DNA of 64,000 nucleotides from Vanilla planifolia (lineage: Eukaryota; Streptophyta; Magnoliopsida; Asparagales; Orchidaceae). The notes beneath the pieces are model-generated. The model did no database searches. It saw only the letters and a program-made list of their open reading frames with translations, and was not told the origin of the DNA. The stretch lies in assembly GCA_023846275.1 (NCBI GenBank), contig CM043870.1:17158385-17222384 (forward strand), in the 5' to 3' direction. Position 1 is the stretch's first letter. Every line of letters starts with the position of its first letter. The translations under genes and the position numbers were made by a program. Below, piece by piece: positions 53,235-64,000 of the stretch.

Positions 53235-54016
53235 TTTTTTCATAGAATTCTATTTTCTAATGAATGATAATTTATTTTCACATACTAATGTTAAAAAAGG
53301 TAAATTCTTATAAATGATATTTTATAATTATCATATTTTTAATCAAGTTTTAATAATAACTTTACGACATTATTGTTAACTTCATAAAATAAAAAATATG
53401 GCACATAATATGATGTAGTAAAATAATAACCTTAATTTAGTTCAATATTGAGCAAAATGGGTTATATGAATTAAAATAAATTAAGGTTAATTTATGTTTA
53501 TAATGGTATATATATGATATGCATAGAATTTTCTCAACATAAAAATATTATATTATAAAATATCAAAAGTATAAAATTATATTATTAATGTTAAATATTA
53601 TTTATATTTATATATAACATATATATCACATCACATAAATATAAAATATTATAATAAAATTATATAGATTATTTATTTATTTTTTTAAGTTTAGGCATAA
53701 AAAAGATAATATTAAATTAATAGTCATAATATTCTCTAAGTATTTTTAATATTCTAAAATAATAATAATCCTCAAAAAAATTTTATCTTTTATTATTAAA
53801 AAATATTATATTTCGTTTACTTTTTATACTTATTAAATTATAAGTTTAATTTTGAAAGTGTAATTCTTATTAAATTATTTTTCTATCTTTTTTCTTTTTA
53901 TCATGATCGCTCACATATTCTCTTTCCTCTCGATCCTATTATCATCTTATTCTTTCTTTACTTTTTATCTTATTATATTATACTTGGCCTCTCTCTCTTC
54001 TGCCATTCTCTACTCT

Positions 54017-54047
<31 letters not shown>

Positions 54048-55334
54048 ATTTTGTTAATTCTTTCGATCGCTTCTATGTTCTCTCTTTTCATTTTCTTTTC
54101 ATAATTAGTTTTTAATAATTAGTTTATGATGTTTTTATTAGTTTGATATAATAATAAACATGGTAAATCATATTGATAAAATAAAATAATGACATTGTTT
54201 TTGTTTAATATTAAGTAAAATAACCTATAATAATCTCTAATTAATTTATTCTTATAATAATATGTATTTTATATTTATAGAATTTTCTAAATATAAAATG
54301 TTATTTTACTAAAAATTACTAATCTAAAATTATATCCTTAATACGAAATATTATTTATATTTATTATCAAAGTTAAATCATACAAAGAAAATATATTAGG
54401 ATAATCATTAAATTTATTATTTAAATAACTTTTTTAATTTTAAGTATGAATAAAATGATATTAAATTTATATTTAAAATATTCTCTATCTATTTTTAATA
54501 TTCTAAAATAATAATGAATCTCGAATATTTTTTATGTCTTATTATTATTAAAAGTTATACATTTTTAATTTTTATATTTAATAAATATTATAAGGTTAAA
54601 TAATAAGAATTTAATTTTTATTAAATAAATTTTCTTATTTTTTCCTCTTTATCATAATGTCTCAGATATTGTCTCTTTTCTCTCTCTCCTATTGTCATTC
54701 TTTTATCTCTCTCTTCATTCTTTATCACATTATATTCTTTTTGGCTTCTCTCTCTCCTTTATTCTTCACTATTTTCTCATTTTCTTTCTCTCTCTCTCTC
54801 TCTCTGTTTACTTATTTATTTATTCGCTGTATCTCATCTATGTTCTCTCTTTTCTTTTTCTTTTTGTTAAATCCTCTCTCATCTCTCTCTATTATTATTT
54901 TTCTCTTTATTTTGCTATTATTAATTTGTGAATTTCTCCCTCTCAGAGAAAAGTTACCTACATCTCCATCATCTCTTTTTCAACACAAGAACTAACAAAT
55001 CTCTCATATTACATAGCTTAATATATAATATGTTTTATAAATATATATCTTTAGTAATATTGATTGAGTAATTAAATTTTATATTTATAAGAAAATTAAT
55101 ATAATGAAATAAAGTCTTATATGTTAATATCTAGAATATGAACAGCAGCATTATGTATAGTTTTTTTTATTAATTATATATAAAAAATATTAATACTATA
55201 AACTATTATGACGCATAAAATAATCATAAATATTTTTTTCAAAGTGCATATATTAGATTATTTAGAAAAGTTTAGATGTTGTTCGTAATCTTAACGGGTA
55301 ACAACACAAATATGTTTTTTTGTCTTATGCATGC
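53235..55334 (+). repeat. Spacer 25 (class II), 2,100 bp
   Basis: Barcode: 233 G, A7T4, 587 G, CT-A 13, CT-B 9, 1920 C, 2033 T. All markers equal unit 11. No gene seen. Confidence 0.9.
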
Positions 55335-55453
55335 ATGTGCGACCATACCAGCATTATGGCACTGGATCTCATTAGAACTCCAAAGTTAAGCATGCTTGGG
55401 CGAGAGTAGTATTGGGATGGGTGACCTCTTGAGAAGTCCTCGTGTTGCACATG
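55335..55453 (+). rRNA. 5S rRNA, unit 25
   Basis: Identical by eye to the reference copy. Start-to-start distance is 2,219 bp. Confidence 0.93.
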
Positions 55454-57551
55454 TTTTTTCATAGAATTCTATTTTCTAATGAATGATAATTTATTTTCAC
55501 ATACTAATGTTAAAAAAGGTAAATTCTTATAAATGATATTTTATAATTATCATATTTTTAATCAAGTTTTAATAATAACTTTACGACATTATTGTTAACT
55601 TCATAAAATAAAAAATATGGCACATAATATGATGTAGTAAAATAATAACCTTAATTTAGTTCAATATTGAGCAAAATGGGTTATATGAATTAAAATAAAT
55701 TAAGGTTAATTTATGTTTATAATGGTATATATATGATATGCATAGAATTTTCTCAACATAAAAATATTATATTATAAAATATCAAAAGTATAAAATTATA
55801 TTATTAATGTTAAATATTATTTATATTTATATATAACATATATATCACATCACATAAATATAAAATATTATAATAAAATTATATAGATTATTTATTTATT
55901 TTTTTAAGTTTAGGCATAAAAAAGATAATATTAAATTAATAGTCATAATATTCTCTAAGTATTTTTAATATTCTAAAATAATAATAATCCTCAAAAAATT
56001 TTTATCTTTTATTATTAAAAAATATTATATTTCGTTTACTTTTTATACTTATTAAATTATAAGTTTAATTTTGAAAGTGTAATTCTTATTAAATTATTTT
56101 TCTATCTTTTTTCTTTTTATCATGATCGCTCACATATTCTCTTTCCTCTCGATCCTATTATCATCTTATTCTTTCTTTACTTTTTATCTTATTATATTAT
56201 ACTTGGCCTCTCTCTCTTCTGCCATTCTCTACTCTGTCATCTCTCTCTCTCTCTCTCTCTCTCTATTTTGTTAATTCTTTCGATCGCTTCTATGTTCTCT
56301 CTTTTCATTTTCTTTTCATAATTAGTTTTTAATAATTAGTTTATGATGTTTTTATTAGTTTGATATAATAATAAACATGGTAAATCATATTGATAAAATA
56401 AAATAATGACATTGTTTTTGTTTAATATTAAGTAAAATAACCTATAATAATCTCTAATTAATTTATTCTTATAATAATATGTATTTTATATTTATAGAAT
56501 TTTCTAAATATAAAATGTTATTTTACTAAAAATTACTAATCTAAAATTATATCCTTAATACGAAATATTATTTATATTTATTATCAAAGTTAAATCATAC
56601 AAAGAAAATATATTAGGATAATCATTAAATTTATTATTTAAATAACTTTTTTAATTTTAAGTATGAATAAAATGATATTAAATTTATATTTAAAATATTC
56701 TCTATCTATTTTTAATATTCTAAAATAATAATGAATCTCGAATATTTTTTATGTCTTATTATTATTAAAAGTTATACATTTTTAATTTTTATATTTAATA
56801 AATATTATAAGGTTAAATAATAAGAATTTAATTTTTATTAAATAAATTTTCTTATTTTTTCCTCTTTATCATAATGTCTCAGATATTGTCTCTTTTCTCT
56901 CTCTCCTATTGTCATTCTTTTATCTCTCTCTTCATTCTTTATCACATTATATTCTTTTTGGCTTCTCTCTCTCCTTTATTCTTCACTATTTTCTCATTTT
57001 CTTTCTCTCTCTCTCTCTCTCTGTTTACTTATTTATTTATTCGCTGTATCTCATCTATGTTCTCTCTTTTCTTTTTCTTTTTGTTAAATCCTCTCTCATC
57101 TCTCTCTATTATTATTTTTCTCTTTATTTTGCTATTATTAATTTGTGAATTTCTCCCTCTCAGAGAAAAGTTACCTACATCTCCATCATCTCTTTTTCAA
57201 CACAAGAACTAACAAATCTCTCATATTACATAGCTTAATATATAATATGTTTTATAAATATATATCTTTAGTAATATTGATTGAGTAATTAAATTTTATA
57301 TTTATAAGAAAATTAATATAATGAAATAAAGTCTTATATGTTAATATCTAGAATATGAACAGCAGCATTATGTATAGTTTTTTTTATTAATTATATATAA
57401 AAAATATTAATACTATAAACTATTATGACGCATAAAATAATCATAAATATTTTTTTCAAAGTGCATATATTAGATAATTTAGAAAAGTTTAGATGTTGTT
57501 CGTAATCTTAACGGGTAACAACACAAATATGTTTTTTTGTCTTATGCATGC
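55454..57551 (+). repeat. Spacer 26 (class II), 2,098 bp
   Basis: Barcode: 233 G, A6T5, 587 G, 777 A, CT-A 12, CT-B 9, 1920 C, as in unit 12. No gene seen. Confidence 0.9.
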
Positions 57552-57670
57552 ATGTGCGACCATACCAGCATTATGGCACTGGATCTCATTAGAACTCCAA
57601 AGTTAAGCATGCTTGGGCGAGAGTAGTATTGGGATGGGTGACCTCTTGAGAAGTCCTCGTGTTGCACATG
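57552..57670 (+). rRNA. 5S rRNA, unit 26
   Basis: Identical by eye to the reference copy. Start-to-start distance is 2,217 bp. Confidence 0.93.
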
Positions 57671-59768
57671 TTTTTTCATAGAATTCTATTTTCTAATGAA
57701 TGATAATTTATTTTCACATACTAATGTTAAAAAAGGTAAATTCTTATAAATGATATTTTATAATTATCATATTTTTAATCAAGTTTTAATAATAACTTTA
57801 CGACATTATTGTTAACTTCATAAAATAAAAAATATGGCACATAATATGATGTAGTAAAATAATAACCTTAATTTAGTTCAATATTGAGCAAAATGGGTTA
57901 TATGAATTAAAATAAATTAAGGTTAATTTATGTTTATAATGGTATATATATGATATGCATAGAATTTTCTCAACATAAAAATATTATATTATAAAATATC
58001 AAAAGTATAAAATTATATTATTAATGTTAAATATTATTTATATTTATATATAACATATATATCACATCACATAAATATAAAATATTATAATAAAATTATA
58101 TAGATTATTTATTTATTTTTTTAAGTTTAGGCATAAAAAAGATAATATTAAATTAATAGTCATAATATTCTCTAAGTATTTTTAATATTCTAAAATAATA
58201 ATAATCCTCAAAAAATTTTTATCTTTTATTATTAAAAAATATTATATTTCGTTTACTTTTTATACTTATTAAATTATAAGTTTAATTTTGAAAGTGTAAT
58301 TCTTATTAAATTATTTTTCTATCTTTTTTCTTTTTATCATGATCGCTCACATATTCTCTTTCCTCTCGATCCTATTATCATCTTATTCTTTCTTTACTTT
58401 TTATCTTATTATATTATACTTGGCCTCTCTCTCTTCTGCCTTTCTCTACTCTGTCATCTCTCTCTCTCTCTCTCTCTCTCTATTTTGTTAATTCTTTCGA
58501 TCGCTTCTATGTTCTCTCTTTTCATTTTCTTTTCATAATTAGTTTTTAATAATTAGTTTATGATGTTTTTATTAGTTTGATATAATAATAAACATGGTAA
58601 ATCATATTGATAAAATAAAATAATGACATTGTTTTTGTTTAATATTAAGTAAAATAACCTATAATAATCTCTAATTAATTTATTCTTATAATAATATGTA
58701 TTTTATATTTATAGAATTTTCTAAATATAAAATGTTATTTTACTAAAAATTACTAATCTAAAATTATATCCTTAATACGAAATATTATTTATATTTATTA
58801 TCAAAGTTAAATCATACAAAGAAAATATATTAGGATAATCATTAAATTTATTATTTAAATAACTTTTTTAATTTTAAGTATGAATAAAATGATATTAAAT
58901 TTATATTTAAAATATTCTCTATCTATTTTTAATATTCTAAAATAATAATGAATCTCGAATATTTTTTATGTCTTATTATTATTAAAAATTATACATTTTT
59001 TATTTTTATATTTAATAAATATTATAAGGTTAAATAATAAGAATTTAATTTTTATTAAATAAATTTTCTTATTTTTTCCTCTTTATCATAATGTCTCAGA
59101 TATTGTCTCTTTTCTCTCTCTCCTATTGTCATTCTTTTATCTCTCTCTTCATTCTTTATCACATTATATTCTTTTTGGCTTCTCTCTCTCCTTTATTCTT
59201 CACTATTTTCTCATTTTCTTTCTCTCTCTCTCTCTCTCTGTTTACTTATTTATTTATTCGCTGTATCTCATCTATGTTCTCTCTTTTCTTTTTCTTTTTG
59301 TTAAATCCTCTCTCATCTCTCTCTATTATTATTTTTCTCTTTATTTTGCTATTATTAATTTGTGAATTTCTCCCTCTCAGAGAAAAGTTACCTACATCTC
59401 CATCATCTCTTTTTCAACACAAGAACTAACAAATCTCTCATATTACATAGCTTAATATATAATATGTTTTATAAATATATATCTTTAGTAATATTGATTG
59501 AGTAATTAAATTTTATATTTATAAGAAAATTAATATAATGAAATAAAGTCTTATATGTTAATATCTAGAATATGAACAGCAGCATTATGTATAGTTTTTT
59601 TTATTAATTATATATAAAAAATATTAATACTATAAACTATTATGACGCATAAAATAATCATAAATATTTTTTTCAAAGTGCATATATTAGATAATTTAGA
59701 AAAGTTTAGATGTTGTTCGTAATCTTAACGGGTAACAACACAAATATGTTTTTTTGTCTTATGCATGC
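57671..59768 (+). repeat. Spacer 27 (class II mosaic), 2,098 bp
   Basis: Barcode: 233 G, 587 G, 630 G, 777 T, CT-A 12, 1193 A, 1328 A, 1341 T, CT-B 9, 1920 C. Its left half equals unit 14, but 1193 and CT-B are of the common type, so it looks mosaic. No gene seen. Confidence 0.9.
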
Positions 59769-59887
59769 ATGTGCGACCATACCAGCATTATGGCACTGGA
59801 TCTCATTAGAACTCCAAAGTTAAGCTTGCTTGGGCGAGAGTAGTATTGGGATGGGTGACCTCTTGAGAAGTCCTCGTGTTGCACATG
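59769..59887 (+). rRNA. 5S rRNA, unit 27, variant at position 58
   Basis: The only 5S copy in which I see a difference: A to T at position 58 (59826). This lies in box A and in helix II, where the other copies pair U20 with A58; here it gives a U-U mismatch. It also creates a HindIII site (AAGCTT) not seen in other units. The gene is otherwise complete with T6 after it. Whether it is transcribed is unknown. Confidence 0.92.
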
Positions 59888-61991
59888 TTTTTTCATAGAA
59901 TTCTATTTTCTAATGAATGATAATTTATTTTCACATACTAATGTTAAAAAAGGTAAATTCTTATAAATGATATTTTATAATTATCATATTTTTAATCAAG
60001 TTTTAATAATAACTTTACGACATTATTGTTAACTTCATAAAATAAAAAATATGGCACATAATATGATGTAGTAAAATAATAACCTTAATTTAGTTCAATA
60101 TTGAGCAAAATGGCTTATATGAATTAAAATAAATTAAGGTTAATTTATGTTTATAATGGTATATATATGATATGCATAGAATTTTCTCAACATAAAAATA
60201 TTATATTATAAAATATCAAAAGTATAAAATTATATTATTAATGTTAAATATTATTTATATTTATATATAACATATATATCACATCACATAAATATAAAAT
60301 ATTATAATAAAATTATATAGATTATTTATTTATTTTTTTAAGTTTAGGCATAAAAAAGATAATATTAAATTAATAGTCATAATATTCTCTAAGTATTTTT
60401 AATATTCTAAAATAATAATAATCCTCAAAAAATTTTTATCTTTTATTATTAAAAAATATTATATTTCGTTTACTTTTTATACTTATTAAATTATAAGTTT
60501 AATTTTGAAACTGTAATTCTTATTAAATTATTTTTCTATCTTTTTTCTTTTTATCATGATCGCTCACATATTCTCTTTCCTCTCGATCCTATTATCATCT
60601 TATTCTTTCTTTACTTTTTATCTTATTATATTATACTTGGCCTCTCTCTCTTCTGCCTTTCTCTACTCTGTCATCTCTCTCTCTCCCTCTCTCTCTCTCT
60701 ATTTTGTTAATTCTTTCGATCGCTTCTATGTTCTCTCTTTTCATTTTCTTTTCATAATTAGTTTTTAATAATTAGTTTATGATGTTTTTATTAGTTTGAT
60801 ATAATAATAAACATGGTAAATCATATTGATAAAATAAAATAATGACATTGTTTTTGTTTAATATTAAGTAAAATAACCTATAATAATCTCTAATTAATTT
60901 ATTCTTATAATAATATGTATTTTATATTTATAGAATTTTCTAAATATAAAATGTTATTTTACTAAAAATTACTAATCTAAAATTATATCCTTAATACGAA
61001 ATATTATTTATATTTATTATCAAAGTTAAATCATACAAAGAAAATATATTAGGATAATCATTAAATTTATTATTTAAATAACTTTTTTAATTTTAAGTAT
61101 GAATAAAATGATATTAAATTTATATTTAAAATATTCTCTATCTATTTTTAATATTCTAAAATAATAATGAATCTCGAATATTTTTTATGTCTTATTATTA
61201 TTAAAAATTATACATTTTTTATTTTTATATTTAATAAATATTATAAGGTTAAATAATAAGAATTTAATTTTTATTAAATAAATTTTCTTATTTTTTCCTC
61301 TTTATCATAATGTCTCAGATATTGTCTCTTTTCTCTCTCTCCTATTGTCATTCTTTTATCTCTCTCTTCATTTTTTATCACATTATATTCTTTTTGGCTT
61401 CTCTCTCTCCTTTATTCTTCACTATTTTCTCATTTTCTTTCTCTCTCTCTCTCTCTCTCTCTGTTTACTTATTTATTTATTCGCTGTATCTCATCTATGT
61501 TCTCTCTTTTCTTTTTCTTTTTGTTAAATCCTCTCTCATCTCTCTCTATTATTATTTTTCTCTTTATTTTGCTATTATTAATTTGTGAATTTCTCCCTCT
61601 CAGAGAAAAGTTACCTACATCTCCATCATCTCTTTTTCAACACAAGAACTAACAAATCTCTCATATTACATAGCTTAATATATAATATGTTTTATAAATA
61701 TATATCTTTAGTAATATTGATTGAGTAATTAAATTTTATATTTATAAGAAAATTAATATAATGAAATAAAGTCTTATATGTTAATATCTAGAATATGAAC
61801 AGCAGCATTATGTATAGTTTTTTTTATTAATTATATATAAAAAATATTAATACTATAAACTATTATGACGCATAAAATAATCATAAATATTTTTTTCAAA
61901 GTGCATATATTAGATAATTTAGAAAAGTTTAGATGTTGTTCGTAATCTTAACGGGTAACAACACAAATATGTTTTTTTGTCTTATGCATGC
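59888..61991 (+). repeat. Spacer 28 (class II), 2,104 bp
   Basis: Barcode: 233 C, 587 G, 630 C, 777 T, CT-A 13 with CC interruption, 1328 A, 1341 T, CT-B 11, 1920 C, equal to unit 15. Private C to T near 61373. No gene seen. Confidence 0.9.
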
Positions 61992-62110
61992 ATGTGCGAC
62001 CATACCAGCATTATGGCACTGGATCTCATTAGAACTCCAAAGTTAAGCATGCTTGGGCGAGAGTAGTATTGGGATGGGTGACCTCTTGAGAAGTCCTCGT
62101 GTTGCACATG
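61992..62110 (+). rRNA. 5S rRNA, unit 28
   Basis: Identical by eye to the reference copy. Last complete gene in the window. Start-to-start distance is 2,223 bp. Confidence 0.93.
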
Positions 62111-64000
62111 TTTTTTCATAGAATTCTATTTTCTAATGAATGATAATTTATTTTCACATACTAATGTTAAAAAAGGTAAATTCTTATAAATGATATTTTA
62201 TAATTATCATATTTTTAATCAAGTTTTAATAATAACTTTACGACATTATTGTTAACTTCATAAAATAAAAAATATGGCACATAATATGATGTAGTAAAAT
62301 AATAACCTTAATTTAGTTCAATATTGAGCAAAATGGCTTATATGAATTAAAATAAATTAAGGTTAATTTATGTTTATAATGGTATATATATGATATGCAT
62401 AGAATTTTCTCAACATAAAAATATTATATTATAAAATATCAAAAGTATAAAATTATATTATTAATGTTAAATATTATTTATATTTATATATAACATATAT
62501 ATCACATCACATAAATATAAAATATTATAATAAAATTATATAGATTATTTATTTATTTTTTTAAGTTTAGGCATAAAAAAGATAATATTAAATTAATAGT
62601 CATAATATTCTCTAAGTATTTTTAATATTCTAAAATAATAATAATCCTCAAAAAATTTTTATCTTTTATTATTAAAAAATATTATATTTCGTTTACTTTT
62701 TATACTTATTAAATTATAAGTTTAATTTTGAAACTGTAATTCTTATTAAATTATTTTTCTATCTTTTTTCTTTTTATCATGATCGCTCACATATTCTCTT
62801 TCCTCTCGATCCTATTATCATCTTATTCTTTCTTTACTTTTTATCTTATTATATTATACTTGGCCTCTCTCTCTTCTGCCTTTCTCTACTCTGTCATCTC
62901 TCTCTCTCCCTCTCTCTCTCTCTATTTTGTTAATTCTTTCGATCGCTTCTATGTTCTCTCTTTTCATTTTCTTTTCATAATTAGTTTTTAATAATTAGTT
63001 TATGATGTTTTTATTAGTTTGATATAATAATAAACATGGTAAATCATATTGATAAAATAAAATAATGACATTGTTTTTGTTTAATATTAAGTAAAATAAC
63101 CTATAATAATCTCTAATTAATTTATTCTTATAATAATATGTATTTTATATTTATAGAATTTTCTAAATATAAAATGTTATTTTACTAAAAATTACTAATC
63201 TAAAATTATATCCTTAATACGAAATATTATTTATATTTATTATCAAAGTTAAATCATACAAAGAAAATATATTAGGATAATCATTAAATTTATTATTTAA
63301 ATAACTTTTTTAATTTTAAGTATGAATAAAATGATATTAAATTTATATTTAAAATATTCTCTATCTATTTTTAATATTCTAAAATAATAATGAATCTCGA
63401 ATATTTTTTATGTCTTATTATTATTAAAAATTATACATTTTTTATTTTTATATTTAATAAATATTATAAGGTTAAATAATAAGAATTTAATTTTTATTAA
63501 ATAAATTTTCTTATTTTTTCCTCTTTATCATAATGTCTCAGATATTGTCTCTTTTCTCTCTCTCCTATTGTCATTCTTTTATCTCTCTCTTCATTCTTTA
63601 TCACATTATATTCTTTTTAGCTTCTCTCTCTCCTTTATTCTTCACTATTTTCTCATTTTCTTTCTCTCTCTCTCTCTCTCTCTCTGTTTACTTATTTATT
63701 TATTCGCTGTATCTCATCTATGTTCTCTCTTTTCTTTTTCTTTTTGTTAAATCCTCTCTCATCTCTCTCTATTATTATTTTTCTCTTTATTTTGCTATTA
63801 TTAATTTGTGAATTTCTCCCTCTCAGAGAAAAGTTACCTACATCTCCATCATCTCTTTTTCAACACAAGAACTAACAAATCTCTCATATTACATAGCTTA
63901 ATATATAATATGTTTTATAAATATATATCTTTAGTAATATTGATTGAGTAATTAAATTTTATATTTATAAGAAAATTAATATAATGAAATAAAGTCTTAT
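62111..64000 (+). repeat. Spacer 29 (class II), cut by the window edge
   Basis: Barcode: 233 C, 587 G, 630 C, 777 T, CT-A 13 with CC interruption, 1328 A, 1341 T, CT-B 11; the 1920 site is beyond the edge. Same type as units 15 and 28, with a private G to A near 63619. No gene seen. Confidence 0.9.

Larger units (their letters stand above)
42148..62110 (+). repeat. Higher-order block 2 (units 20-28)
   Basis: Second copy of the unit order seen in 11096-33281. Offsets between matching landmarks are 31,052 bp for units 20-24 and 31,050 bp for 25-26, then about 28,830 bp for units 27-28 because unit 13 has no counterpart. Private differences from block 1 (a CT loss in unit 24, a C to T in the unit 21 tract, a 5S change in unit 27, 587 G in unit 23) argue against a simple assembly duplication. 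Confidence 0.8.
1..64000 (+). repeat. 5S rDNA tandem array, about 2.2-kb units
   Basis: The window is a single head-to-tail array with the same orientation throughout. It has 28 complete 5S rRNA sequences and 29 spacers, the last one cut by the right edge. Start-to-start distances are 2,213-2,227 bp, and nearly all length variation comes from two CT dinucleotide tracts. Spacers are almost identical, which indicates strong homogenisation by unequal exchange or conversion. There are no insertions, inversions or breaks. Typical angiosperm 5S units are a few hundred bp (general knowledge), so this unit is long. An alternative reading is a 5S-derived satellite that is no longer transcribed, but conserved stem pairing in the 5S part argues against that. 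Confidence 0.97.

Noticed and set aside
1..64000. CRISPR array or bacterial repeat
   Set aside because: Repeat period is 2.2 kb with plant-type 5S rRNA; no short repeat-spacer alternation.
1..64000. Assembly artefact as the cause of the repeated 31-kb pattern
   Set aside because: The two blocks differ by private changes (units 21, 23, 24, 27, loss of unit 13), which a duplicated contig segment would not show. Not fully excluded without reads.

Overview
The whole window is one uninterrupted head-to-tail array of nuclear 5S ribosomal DNA. It holds 28 complete 119-nt 5S rRNA sequences, all on the + strand, plus the last 6 nt of one more at the left edge. They alternate with very AT-rich spacers of about 2.1 kb, so the unit is 2,213-2,227 bp. 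The array continues past both edges. No protein-coding gene, tRNA or 35S rDNA was found. I found no mobile element with recognisable ends. The many short open frames, rich in Ser, Leu, Phe and Ile, come from pyrimidine-rich spacer DNA. The 5S sequence is of land-plant type: box A, intermediate element and box C are recognisable, there is a C at -1, and a T6 terminator follows directly. The host is therefore most likely a flowering plant with an AT-biased genome; I cannot name the species.

Each unit reads, left to right: 5S gene; T6 terminator; about 100 bp of AT-rich DNA; half-repeat A (about 760 bp, ending in a pyrimidine-rich block with a variable (CT)n tract); half-repeat B (about 770 bp, a diverged direct copy of A with its own (CT)n tract); a 460-bp tail unlike A or B; then the next 5S gene. 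Units are numbered 1-29 by spacer, and a unit is a spacer plus the 5S gene to its right. Spacers differ by only a few single-base and CT-length variants. These act as barcodes and are given per unit, with marker positions quoted in unit 1 coordinates (233, 559, 587, 630, 777, 1193, 1328, 1341, 1538, 1920, 2033).

Two observations stand out. First, the 5S sequence differs from the common angiosperm 5S (recalled from memory) at about 19 of 119 positions, many of them C-to-T or G-to-A. Yet five stem pairs changed on both sides so that pairing is kept, and other stem changes give allowed pairs. This argues for a selected, functional 5S lineage rather than a decaying relic. Second, the barcodes show a higher-order structure: units 6-12 recur as units 20-26 at an offset of about 31.05 kb, and units 14-15 recur as 27-28. 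The units fall into two classes (I: 1-9 and 16-22; II: 10-15 and 23-29), with an abrupt class II to class I switch next to the 5S gene at 33,163. This looks like a recent exchange or duplication of many units at once.
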